A stretch of DNA of 16,569 nt from DASQDN01 sp035630195 (GTDB lineage Bacteria; Acidobacteriota; Terriglobia; Bryobacterales; Bryobacteraceae). The stretch lies in the NCBI GenBank assembly GCA_035630195.1, contig DASQLD010000451.1, positions 1-16,569 on the forward strand. Direction: 5' to 3'. The notes below the pieces were generated by a model, which did not search any database, was not told the DNA's origin, and saw only the letters and a list, made by a program, of their open reading frames with translations. A program made the translations under genes and the position numbers. Positions 1 through 7,452 of the stretch are shown here, piece by piece (position 1 is the stretch's first letter; each line of letters opens with the position of its first letter).

Positions 1-984
1 TCCCCGAAATGCGCAAAAATCAGGGATGATTCGCAAGTGCTGGCAGACGGGCTTGACACCCCAGATTCGCCCCTCGAACGGAACCGGCTGGAGCTCGTAG
101 AACATGCCTTGAATATCCATCAGGTAATGTTCAGTCTCAACCTCGCGGATACGCATCCATTCGGTTTGCCATGCCTGGCTCATCGCATGAGTCGCTTTCG
201 GCAAACGATATTTCTGCCACACGCCGTCTACAAGCGCCCAGAACAATACAGACGCCTCGTCCCACCCGGTGCAGAACATCACGCTTTTCAGGTCTTGTCT
301 GGCAGCCACGTCCATGTGCGGTTTGCCGGAGAGTTTCGTCCAGTTCTTCCCGTCGAACTCGAAAAGTCCAGCCTGATCTTCGCCAAAAGCATAGAAGCCG
401 TTATTCGCCACCACCACTCGATTTTGTGCAGTAAAACCGCCTTTGAAGTGAGGACGCGACGCGAGCTTCATCTGCTTTACCAGGTCGAACAGGAGCTTGG
501 GCTTCAGATCCCGAACGTCCATTTCGAAGAACTGCCCCTCCATCGTCTGGTAATAGACCTTATTCGCCGGATCCGTCAGATGTCGCATAGTCGACGTAAG
601 TCGGTGGGTATCGAACTCCGGGATGTGTTTCCAATTCCCTTTCGCGTCGATGACGTACTGCCCGATGAAACACTGATTCGATTCCCGGTGAATCAGGCGA
701 TTGGCATGGGTGCCATCGTGCACATGAACGCGTTCCGCCTTCAGATCCTCGTCAATCCTGTATAGGCCCAGACCAGAGCCGGTTCCTTTCATGTGGCTGT
801 TGTATGTGATGGCCCAAAGCGCGTCGGCCCACGGCATCAGTGCCCCTATTCCGCATTCCGATCGAGCAGGGGCAGTGTCAGCTTTAAAACCGATGTTGAT
901 CGAGCTTGTCGCCTGTGTCGTCTGAGCGGCTACACCGGCCGCGCCGAAAAGCGTTCCGAACATGGCTCGACGGCTTAATTGCAT
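1..984 (-). CDS. Tat-exported protein of unknown function, possibly beta-propeller (3' end cut by window edge)
   Basis: An open frame runs without a stop from an ATG at 984 to the left edge, giving 328 residues; the C-terminus is missing. A strong Shine-Dalgarno (GGAGGAG, 993-999) lies 8 nt upstream of the ATG. The N-terminus has a twin-arginine leader (SRRAMFG, residues 4-10) and a small-residue stretch to about residue 25, so the protein is probably exported folded by Tat. The mature part is rich in Trp, Tyr and Gly, with short strand-like segments alternating with turns (for example residues 51-76, 143-156, 190-217, 244-260). That pattern suits a beta-propeller, but I recognise no named family. 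It is divergent from the LRR gene across 56 bp. I assign no function. The coding call is firm because of the start context, the leader and the uninterrupted frame; the long frame on the opposite strand is a shadow. Confidence 0.85.
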   Translation of the reverse strand, partial: MQLSRRAMFGTLFGAAGVAAQTTQATSSINIGFKADTAPARSECGIGALMPWADALWAITYNSHMKGTGSGLGLYRIDEDLKAERVHVHDGTHANRLIHRESNQCFIGQYVIDAKGNWKHIPEFDTHRLTSTMRHLTDPANKVYYQTMEGQFFEMDVRDLKPKLLFDLVKQMKLASRPHFKGGFTAQNRVVVANNGFYAFGEDQAGLFEFDGKNWTKLSGKPHMDVAARQDLKSVMFCTGWDEASVLFWALVDGVWQKYRLPKATHAMSQAWQTEWMRIREVETEHYLMDIQGMFYELQPVPFEGRIWGVKPVCQHLRIIPDFCAFRG

Positions 985-992
985 TTTGCGAT

Positions 993-999
993 CTCCTCC
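993..999 (-). promoter_or_regulatory. Ribosome binding site fixing the start at 984
   Basis: GGAGGAG on the minus strand, 8 nt before the ATG at 984. It is one of the strongest Shine-Dalgarno sites in the window and supports both strand and start of the edge gene. Confidence 0.7.
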
Positions 1000-1009
1000 C
1001 AAAGCTTTA

Positions 1010-1036
1010 TTGAGCCTATCAGCAGTCGACTACAAT
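1010..1036 (+). promoter_or_regulatory. Possible promoter for the LRR genes
   Basis: TACAAT (1031-1036) matches the -10 consensus at 5 of 6 positions. TTGAGC (1010-1015) is a partial -35, but the spacer is only 15 bp. Transcription from it would begin near 1043, inside the TTG-start version of the LRR gene, which would favour the GTG start at 1056. Motif matching only. Confidence 0.25.
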
Positions 1037-1040
1037 TTAA

Positions 1041-3050
1041 TTGAAAGCCAAAGCAGTGAATCGTATCCCTTTCGTTATAACCTCCGCCTTCCTATTGACC
1101 CTGTTTTTCTCGGTAGATGTCGAAGCTACTGAGCGTGATATTGCAGAATGGGCGATTCGCCAGGGTGGTCGGGTCCTAATTGGCGGAGATCGAACGCCAG
1201 TTGCGAACGTGACGGATCTGCCCAGCGGCGATCTGCAAATCACTGGAATCGATCTGACGGGAACAATCATCGAGCCCAAAGAGCTCGAAAAAATCAGCGG
1301 TCTCACAGGACTGAAGGAGCTTTACCTGCCGGGTCCAAGTTGGAATCCTGGCGCCGGTTCGCGGTTGAACGCCAACGCCGAACTAAAGTTTCTAGCCGGG
1401 TTGAAAAACCTCGAGCACTTGCAGTTCTCGCTGCATTTCCTTACCCACGTCAATGTGCGAGACGAAGGGATTGAGCAGTTAAAGGGACTTACCCAATTGA
1501 AGGAGCTGAGGTGCGCGCAGTGCCGGATCGCAAAGGACAGCCTTGCTCCCTTCGTGAACTTGCGATCGCTCGATCTGAATAACGCCATATTCAACGATGA
1601 ATCGATGAAGGCGCTGGCCGGGATGCGTGAGCTCCGGCGGCTTTATCTTCGTGACACTCTCGTGACAGACGAAGGGCTGAAACACATCAGCGAGCTTACG
1701 AACCTCGAAGAACTGGATCTCTACGGCGCGAAGATCACAGATCGGGGCATCGCGCATTTACGGAAGCTGCATAATATTCGCAAGCTGAATCTACTCGGCG
1801 CTCCGATTACCGACCAAAGCATCGAGATCATAGCCGGGATGCCGAATCTGCGGGAACTGAACATCTATCGTAGCAAGGTCACGAACGCTGGGCTATCCCG
1901 TCTTGCGGCATTAAGAGAATTGGCCAGCCTGGACCTTCGGTACAGCCGTGTCACCCCAAGCGGCGTCGAATCCTTCCGTGCAACCCGGCCGGGGGCTCGC
2001 ATCGATTTCGTCAGCGGCGCAGCGGTGCAGGCGAACTCAAAGAACGCGAAACCGACGGGATCGGGTGACAAAGCTGTCGCTGACTGGGTTAGTTCTCTGG
2101 GGGGAGTTGCAGATCTGACGGCAGGCCGATTACGATCCGTCTCGCTCGCATCGATTAGACTCAGCGATGCTCAGGTGGCCTATCTCGCCGCTGTTCCCAC
2201 ATTGGAGAAGCTCGATTTAAACGCCAGTGAGATTGGGGATCTTGGAGTCCAGCATGTTTCGAGGCTGAAGGGGTTGCAGGAGCTGGACCTAGGAAACACG
2301 ACCGTGTCGGATTCCGGATTGGCGCCACTCTCGGCGTTAAGTAACCTGCGCGTGCTTCGTCTCAGCAACACGCTCGTGACTGGCCCCGGTTTAGCTCAGT
2401 TGAAAGGTCTGGCGAACCTCGAGGAACTCGATTTGAACGGTTGCACAGTGAGGAATGACGCGCTCGCTCACATTGCCGAGATCGCAAGCCTGGAACGACT
2501 CTCGCTGGGGCACTCGGATATCACCGACGCGGGCTTGGCCCAACTGGGGAAACTCACTCGTCTGACCTTTTTGGATCTCAATTCGATGGATCTGGGTGAC
2601 GAAGGGCTCCGTCACGTGGGCACACTGACGAGTTTGAAGCGTCTGACCTTGAATTACGGACGCTTTACTGATAAGGCTGTCGAACATCTGAAGCCGCTTG
2701 TAAACCTTGAGCGCCTGGAGTTGGCGCGGACCAGAGCCGGTGATGCAGCTATCGCCGCAATCGGGACGCTCGTGAAGCTCCAGTCGCTCAATCTTGATTA
2801 CACGTCGGCCGACGATAAAAACATCGCGCCCCTGCGCAACCTGACTGAGTTGCGTGAGCTGAGTCTCGACACTGGCTCAATTAAAGACATATCGGTTGAG
2901 ACCCTGATTTCCCTCAAGAAGCTCGAGTCACTGAATCTTTATCACACCCTGATCACTGAGGATGGCGTAGCCAAGATCAAAGAGGCGCTTCCGAAATGCA
3001 ATGTCATCTGGGATCGCGATTCAGCGCTTCCAAACCGGAGGAAGTCGTAG
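1041..3050 (+). CDS. Exported leucine-rich-repeat protein with two capped LRR modules
   Basis: 669 residues from a TTG start, or 664 from GTG 1056, which gives a cleaner signal peptide (MNRIPF then a hydrophobic run). Neither start has a good ribosome site. The Sec-type signal ends near VEA, residues 27-29. The rest is LRRs of about 24 residues, with the pattern LxxLxxLxxLxLxxTxVTDxGL common in bacterial LRR proteins of Planctomycetes and Acidobacteria. There are two blocks: residues about 33-323 and 345-657, joined by a polar linker (about 326-344). Each block opens with W-x4-GG (W37, W349) and closes with G-V-x7-P-x3-[IV] (G308, G642). Such proteins are usually thought to bind partners in the periplasm or at the surface; no enzymatic domain is visible. 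The next gene starts 2 nt after this stop and carries a third copy of the module, so the two are probably co-transcribed. Confidence 0.88.
   Translation: MKAKAVNRIPFVITSAFLLTLFFSVDVEATERDIAEWAIRQGGRVLIGGDRTPVANVTDLPSGDLQITGIDLTGTIIEPKELEKISGLTGLKELYLPGPSWNPGAGSRLNANAELKFLAGLKNLEHLQFSLHFLTHVNVRDEGIEQLKGLTQLKELRCAQCRIAKDSLAPFVNLRSLDLNNAIFNDESMKALAGMRELRRLYLRDTLVTDEGLKHISELTNLEELDLYGAKITDRGIAHLRKLHNIRKLNLLGAPITDQSIEIIAGMPNLRELNIYRSKVTNAGLSRLAALRELASLDLRYSRVTPSGVESFRATRPGARIDFVSGAAVQANSKNAKPTGSGDKAVADWVSSLGGVADLTAGRLRSVSLASIRLSDAQVAYLAAVPTLEKLDLNASEIGDLGVQHVSRLKGLQELDLGNTTVSDSGLAPLSALSNLRVLRLSNTLVTGPGLAQLKGLANLEELDLNGCTVRNDALAHIAEIASLERLSLGHSDITDAGLAQLGKLTRLTFLDLNSMDLGDEGLRHVGTLTSLKRLTLNYGRFTDKAVEHLKPLVNLERLELARTRAGDAAIAAIGTLVKLQSLNLDYTSADDKNIAPLRNLTELRELSLDTGSIKDISVETLISLKKLESLNLYHTLITEDGVAKIKEALPKCNVIWDRDSALPNRRKS
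3037..3042 (+). promoter_or_regulatory. Ribosome binding site fixing the second LRR gene's start
   Basis: GGAGGA lies inside the last codons of the upstream LRR gene, 10 nt before the ATG at 3053. It favours 3053 over the in-frame upstream ATG at 2996, which would overlap the first gene by 55 nt and bury the signal peptide. Confidence 0.6.
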
Positions 3051-3052
3051 CC

Positions 3053-3943
3053 ATGATCATGAAACCATTCTTGGCGCCGATACTCATGGCGGGTTGTCTT
3101 ACGGGGGCCGATCCCCAGTGGATCACCGATGCCGGCGGTGTCGTGCTCCGCGACAACTCGGGCGGGATTACAGGCGTTGATCTGCGTTCGAGTTGGGTCA
3201 CCGACTCCGATCTTGCAGAAGTGGCGAAGATCCCCAATCTAAAAACAGTCGATCTTTCGCTGTCTCGGGTGACCGATCGTGGCTTGCGAGCGCTGCGCCC
3301 TGCGACCAGCATTGTCAGCCTGAACCTCTATTTCGCCGAACTGATTACGGACGAAGGTCTATCGATCATTAAAGGTTCGAAACACCTGAAGAGACTGAAC
3401 GTTCGTGGGACTAAGGCGACGGATACGACTCTGGAGTTCGTCTCGAGCATTCCCACCATCGAGTCGCTCGACATCGGATACGCGGAAATCACCGATGTAG
3501 GACTCGACCGCCTTACATCGTTGACGAACCTGCGAGAACTCACCATCGGCGGCAACAAGCTAACGGATGCTGGTGTGCATCTCCTTCGACAGTTACCGCA
3601 ATTAACCTATCTAGATGTTGGCGGGTCTCAGCGTACCGATTCTGGTTTGTGGTCAGTCACGTTAACAGATGTAGGCGTGGAATCGATTGCAACGCTAAGC
3701 GAACTCAAAGAACTTAGGATGGCAGGAACCGGTGTTTCCGCACGCAGTCTCGAGAAGCTGAAAAGCCTCGAGAAGCTGGAGCGGTTACTCCTGCAGAATT
3801 GCAAGCGCGTAGGCGATGACAGCATTGCCGTGCTGTCCACATTTCCCGCGCTACGCGTTATCGATGTCTATGGGACGTCGGTGACGGCCCAAGGCGTCGC
3901 CGAATTGCGCAAGAACCTGCCGAAAGCACAGATTTTGCACTAA
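3053..3943 (+). CDS. Single-module leucine-rich-repeat protein, probable lipoprotein
   Basis: 296 residues from ATG 3053, which has a GGAGGA site 10 nt upstream. The N-terminus is a short signal (MIMKPFLAPILMAGC) with a plausible lipobox ending at C15, so the protein may be lipid-anchored; Met at -3 makes this less than certain. Residues about 23-294 form one LRR block like the two in the upstream protein: N-cap W23-x4-G28G29, then about ten 24-residue repeats of the VTDxGL type, then C-cap G281-V-x7-P290-x3-I294. One repeat is irregular: around residues 191-209 two TD-x-G turns (TDSGL and TDVGV) lie only ten residues apart instead of about 24. No catalytic domain is present, and the role is probably partner binding. 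It lies 2 nt after the first LRR gene. Its TAA overlaps, on the opposite strand, the TAG of the DUF1552 gene by 4 bp. Confidence 0.88.
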   Translation: MIMKPFLAPILMAGCLTGADPQWITDAGGVVLRDNSGGITGVDLRSSWVTDSDLAEVAKIPNLKTVDLSLSRVTDRGLRALRPATSIVSLNLYFAELITDEGLSIIKGSKHLKRLNVRGTKATDTTLEFVSSIPTIESLDIGYAEITDVGLDRLTSLTNLRELTIGGNKLTDAGVHLLRQLPQLTYLDVGGSQRTDSGLWSVTLTDVGVESIATLSELKELRMAGTGVSARSLEKLKSLEKLERLLLQNCKRVGDDSIAVLSTFPALRVIDVYGTSVTAQGVAELRKNLPKAQILH

Positions 3944-5295
3944 CTCTTCGCGAGAATCTGAGTCATTGTCCGCGTTGCTGTCGGGAACTTACCGACACCT
4001 GCGCCCAGCACGTTATCGGCAAGGGTGAGATATAGATCTCCAACCGTGCCGGTGACCTTTGTGTGCATGCCAGTAGCGAGGCTTCCGGTATGACCGGCCA
4101 CAATCATGGCGAGTCCGCTGTTTTTGTGCGGGTTCGCTTCGGCATGCTCATGAGCGTACAGCAGGCACGTATGGTCCAGTACGGTCCCATCGCCTTCAGG
4201 GATCGACCTGAGCTTGGCGAGGAGATACGCAAACTCCTCGACGTGCCAGCGGCAGATGTCCCGCAGAACTCGTTGGCCGTCCGCGCCATCGGCTCCTGGG
4301 GCGAGACCATCGGCATGAGTGTAATCATGATGCCTTGCGGCGGTAAGTCCCAGCCAGGGGAAACGCGAAAGACCTTGGCCCTTCGTCAGCATGTAGGACG
4401 CGACTCGCGTCTGACGAGTCACCAGCGCCTGCGCCAGCAGATCGCTTTGCAGCTTTGCAATGCGCGGCCAGTCCTTCATGTCTCCGTCGTACTCCGGCGC
4501 TTCCACCCGTCGGTACTCATCGGGCAGGCCGGTAATAGCGCGCTCGATGTCACGGATAGCTGAGAGATGCTCTTCGACCCGGGTTGCGTCATCTTTCGGA
4601 AGGGTCTTCTGAAGATAAAGGGCGTCTTCACGCACGGCGTCAAGAATGCTCCGCTTGCGATTGACCCAACCTTCCTCCCGCTCGCCAAACAGCCGGTCGA
4701 ACAATTTGTGCGGCAGCATCTCTGGCGGCAAAGGACGGTTGTAGCCCGCCCAGCTCATGTTCCTCTGAATGCTCTCGCCAAACGATTCCTGGGACACACC
4801 GATTTGGAGAGACCGGAATCGCGATTCCGTACCGATCTTGGAGGCGATCACTTGATCTATGGAAGGTCCGCCTGCGCCATGCCCCGTGAAAGGAGTGGCA
4901 GTCGTGACACCGCTAATAGACTTGTGGTGCCCGTTTCCGGGACCGGGAACGGAAGCCGCTGAATTGTCGAGGCCCGTCAAAACGTGAATGTCGTTGCGAA
5001 ACGAAGCCAATGGCGACAGGCAGGGAGGGAGATCGAAGTCGCGCCCGGTCCGGCTAGGAATCCAATACCGCTCGGGGATACCGTTGCCATTGAACCAGAA
5101 GACAAAACGGCTCTCAATCGCTTTATTTGCAACTTTTGCTGCGGCATTTGACCCCGCTGCGTAGGCCGTACCCTGCGAGTTGAACATGCTCACCAGCGGC
5201 GGCAGTCCAACCTGAATTGCGGTTCCGGAAAGCGTCACACCCTTCAGAAACGCCCTACGCGATACTCTGACTCGCTTAGTGATTACCTGCGACAC
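3940..5295 (-). CDS. DUF1552 protein, Tat-exported
   Basis: 451 residues from a GTG start at 5295. A perfect AGGAGG (5304-5309) lies 8 nt upstream, so this start is well supported even though it overlaps the upstream gene by 20 nt. The twin-arginine leader SRRAFLKG (residues 12-19) is followed by a hydrophobic stretch ending near AYA (about 44-46), pointing to Tat export. DUF1552 features are visible: FWFNGNGIPERYWIP (66-80), LTGLDN (106-111), GNGHHKSISG (120-129), and a C-terminal LLYAHEHAE (378-386). DUF1552 is an uncharacterised family which, as I recall, is related to DUF1501 and sulfatase-like proteins; its reaction is unknown. In acidobacteria, planctomycetes and myxobacteria it commonly sits next to DUF1592/1588 cytochromes, as here. 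It is very likely translated from the same mRNA as the gene upstream and may act with it in the periplasm. Confidence 0.92.
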   Translation of the reverse strand: MSQVITKRVRVSRRAFLKGVTLSGTAIQVGLPPLVSMFNSQGTAYAAGSNAAAKVANKAIESRFVFWFNGNGIPERYWIPSRTGRDFDLPPCLSPLASFRNDIHVLTGLDNSAASVPGPGNGHHKSISGVTTATPFTGHGAGGPSIDQVIASKIGTESRFRSLQIGVSQESFGESIQRNMSWAGYNRPLPPEMLPHKLFDRLFGEREEGWVNRKRSILDAVREDALYLQKTLPKDDATRVEEHLSAIRDIERAITGLPDEYRRVEAPEYDGDMKDWPRIAKLQSDLLAQALVTRQTRVASYMLTKGQGLSRFPWLGLTAARHHDYTHADGLAPGADGADGQRVLRDICRWHVEEFAYLLAKLRSIPEGDGTVLDHTCLLYAHEHAEANPHKNSGLAMIVAGHTGSLATGMHTKVTGTVGDLYLTLADNVLGAGVGKFPTATRTMTQILAKS

Positions 5296-7240
5296 GAACC
5301 GGCCCTCCTGCGCTGGGGAATTCCCGCGACCTTACCATAGAGATTATCAATTCTTTGAACCGAAAGTTTGAACGTCTGAAATCGTCCGTAACTTTGCGAA
5401 TCAGCGGCCTGTCGCCCGGAGTCTCGGTACGTCCGGCCGTATAACGAAAATACTGCTTCACGACGCATTCCTGACACTGGGGACTTCGCGCCAGGACCAT
5501 ACCCAGCTCTTTCGGTGAGCTGAAGTTAGATTTCTCGATTCCCGCGACAAAACCCGTCGTATCCAAAGGGAGTTCTACCGTTTTCGGTTTAGTTTCCCTG
5601 TCCCTGCGCTCGCCGAAGAATCGTAGTTCCAATTTGTCGCGGCGCGCGCCAACCGCGTCGAACTTTTCGAGACCGAATCCGATGGGGTCTACGAGACTGT
5701 GACAGCCGGCGCAACTCTTATTGAGGGTGTGCTCAGCCAACCTGTCGCGGTTCGTCTGGGGCTTCGCCTCGGAGACAGGAGGCAGGTTTGTGTTCACTCC
5801 AGGAGGCGGGTCTGCGACGTGCTGGCAGAGGAACTGCTCGCGCACGAAAAGACCTCGCGAAGTGGGAGAAGTCTCGTCCGGACGGGAACTCAGCGCCAGG
5901 AACAGCGCCTGGCCGAGAAGTCCTGCCCGTTCCGAATCCTTCGGAAAGTTGACCTTGGTGAATTCGGTGGCAGGCGCTGAAACACCGTAGATGCCAGCGA
6001 GATCTGCGTTCACGTATCCATACTCGGCAGTGAAGAGCTTCGTGAAATCCTGTTCATTCCAGATAAGGTCTGAAATGAATCGGCGTGTTTCCTCCGTCAT
6101 AGCGGAGGCGGTCTCCCGAGTAAATTGCGGGAAGCGGCGACGGTCCTTCGTAGACGTCAACACGCGATCGAAGCGCATCCATTGCGACACAAACTCATCC
6201 AAGGCCTGCTTCGCCTTCGGACTGTCCAGCATCAGCCGGGCGACTCTTTCGACGCCCTCAGGAGTATTTAGCTCCCCTTTCGCGGCGCTCGCGAGGAGTG
6301 CATCATCGGGAGTTGTATCCCAAAGCGCATACGAAAGCCGGCTCGCTCTTGCATAAGGCTTCCATCGCGGATTATTCGTCTCTTCCAAGCGGAACAGGAA
6401 GTGCGGCGATTGCAACATGGCCTCGACTACCAGTCCGGCGCCTCGGACGAAATCCTTTTCTTTCAAAAACAACGCTTCGTAGCGCTTCAGTTCCGAAGCT
6501 TCCAGCGGCCGCCGAAAAGCCTTTAAACCGAAGCTCCGGATGAACTTGGCGCGACAAGCTGCTGACGGGCTGCAGTTGAGGACGCCGCTCGTACTACCCG
6601 GACGGAAGGCGTTACGCGCTAGTCGCTCGGCGACGGAGCCATATGCTTCAACTAGTAGCGGAGAAAGCGCTTGGGCTTGATACTGATTCTTAAAACCGTT
6701 AACAAAATCTTCCGGAGGGAACTGGCTCGCCGGAGCAGTTCGATCCCCAAGTAGATCGCGAACAGTGTTGTTGTACTGACTATGGGTAAGACGCCGAACA
6801 GCGATTTGGGGACGAGTGTGACCGCCGCTACCAGCCTCTTCTTCCCGATAACGCTGGGCCTTCGCCAATTCTTCTCCCTGTAGAGTCATGAGCCGCGCTA
6901 TCCACTTCCGTATAGCAGCTTCTTCCTTACTGCCGGGAGCGATCTTTTCTCCACCTGCATGGGCGATCCGGTTGGTCGGCTTCTTCAACAGGAGCGAATC
7001 GTCCACGGCACTCCGGTTGACCAGTAAAATCAGCGACTTACCGAACGCTTCGATGCGGTCCGCAGTCGCGTCGAGTTCTGGAAATTGCAGTCTTGTTCCC
7101 GAAGCGACGCCCTCAGCGCTATGGCATGAGCGGCACGATGCCGCTTCAAACACCGGATAAACTGAGCTGGAGAACGAGATGGTCTCCGCAGCTGTGGCGA
7201 TTGAGGCGCCGGCGAGGATCAGAAATATTGGGAATCTCAC
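5276..7240 (-). CDS. DUF1587/DUF1595/DUF1592/DUF1588/DUF1585 c-type cytochrome
   Basis: 654 residues from GTG 7240, with a modest AGGG 5 nt upstream. A Sec signal (residues 1-18, cleavage near ATA-A) fits haem attachment in the periplasm. Domains in order: a PSCyt1-like cytochrome with CRSCH (C36, C39, H40); DUF1587 beginning RRLTHSQYNNTVRDLLG (149-165); DUF1595 about 228-285; DUF1592 about 296-425; DUF1588 about 455-545, with SRGLFVREQFLC and the second haem-type motif CAGCHSLVDPIGFGLEKFD (510-528); DUF1585 at the C-terminus, with CQECVVKQYFRYTAGR (589-604). Length and order are typical for the family. Function is unproven; these proteins are usually assumed to serve exported redox or polymer-degradation chemistry. 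The gene overlaps DUF1552 by 20 nt and is the first gene of this unit. Confidence 0.93.
   Translation of the reverse strand: MRFPIFLILAGASIATAAETISFSSSVYPVFEAASCRSCHSAEGVASGTRLQFPELDATADRIEAFGKSLILLVNRSAVDDSLLLKKPTNRIAHAGGEKIAPGSKEEAAIRKWIARLMTLQGEELAKAQRYREEEAGSGGHTRPQIAVRRLTHSQYNNTVRDLLGDRTAPASQFPPEDFVNGFKNQYQAQALSPLLVEAYGSVAERLARNAFRPGSTSGVLNCSPSAACRAKFIRSFGLKAFRRPLEASELKRYEALFLKEKDFVRGAGLVVEAMLQSPHFLFRLEETNNPRWKPYARASRLSYALWDTTPDDALLASAAKGELNTPEGVERVARLMLDSPKAKQALDEFVSQWMRFDRVLTSTKDRRRFPQFTRETASAMTEETRRFISDLIWNEQDFTKLFTAEYGYVNADLAGIYGVSAPATEFTKVNFPKDSERAGLLGQALFLALSSRPDETSPTSRGLFVREQFLCQHVADPPPGVNTNLPPVSEAKPQTNRDRLAEHTLNKSCAGCHSLVDPIGFGLEKFDAVGARRDKLELRFFGERRDRETKPKTVELPLDTTGFVAGIEKSNFSSPKELGMVLARSPQCQECVVKQYFRYTAGRTETPGDRPLIRKVTDDFRRSNFRFKELIISMVRSREFPSAGGPVRVAGNH
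5304..5309 (-). promoter_or_regulatory. Ribosome binding site for the DUF1552 gene
   Basis: AGGAGG on the minus strand, inside the end of the upstream cytochrome gene and 8 nt before GTG 5295. It confirms the overlapping start and suggests the pair is translated from one message. Confidence 0.65.
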
Positions 7241-7452
7241 TACAACCCTAGTTAAATGATGATAATCCAGACCATAAAGGCGCTGAAGAAATAAGCCAAG
7301 TTACGTTTCGCGTCAGGGTTCGCATCAGAATGAGCCGTTCCGGGCAAAAGCCTCGCGTAGAACAGAGAAAGAAGCGTAGAATCGCACTAATAAAGGGACA
7401 TCCGCTTCTTCGGAAAAGTGCTACTCTATCCGGACAGGCTCCGAGCTTCTTA
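7241..7452. promoter_or_regulatory. Divergent intergenic region
   Basis: About 212 bp separate the cytochrome gene (-) from the preferred start of the metallophosphoesterase gene (+). It should hold promoters for both. On the minus strand, TATCAT near 7251-7256 is a 5 of 6 match to a -10 site, but the element 17 bp upstream is a poor -35. I see no convincing plus-strand promoter, operator or hairpin. If the phosphatase really starts at ATG 7330, the region shrinks to 89 bp. Confidence 0.35.

Noticed and set aside
37..765. Plus-strand open frame of 242 codons
   Set aside because: It lies wholly antisense to the edge gene at 1-984, which has a strong ribosome site and a clear leader. Its own start has no ribosome site and the product has no recognisable domain.
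2996..3052. Upstream ATG extension of the second LRR gene
   Set aside because: It would overlap the first LRR gene by 55 nt and put 19 polar residues before the signal peptide. GGAGGA at 3037-3042 points to 3053.
1041..3943. DNA-level repeats across the LRR genes
   Set aside because: The periodicity is explained by the 24-residue protein repeats; this is not a CRISPR array or a mobile repeat.
4063..4563. Plus-strand open frame of 166 codons
   Set aside because: Antisense to the well-supported DUF1552 gene; no domain or start context.
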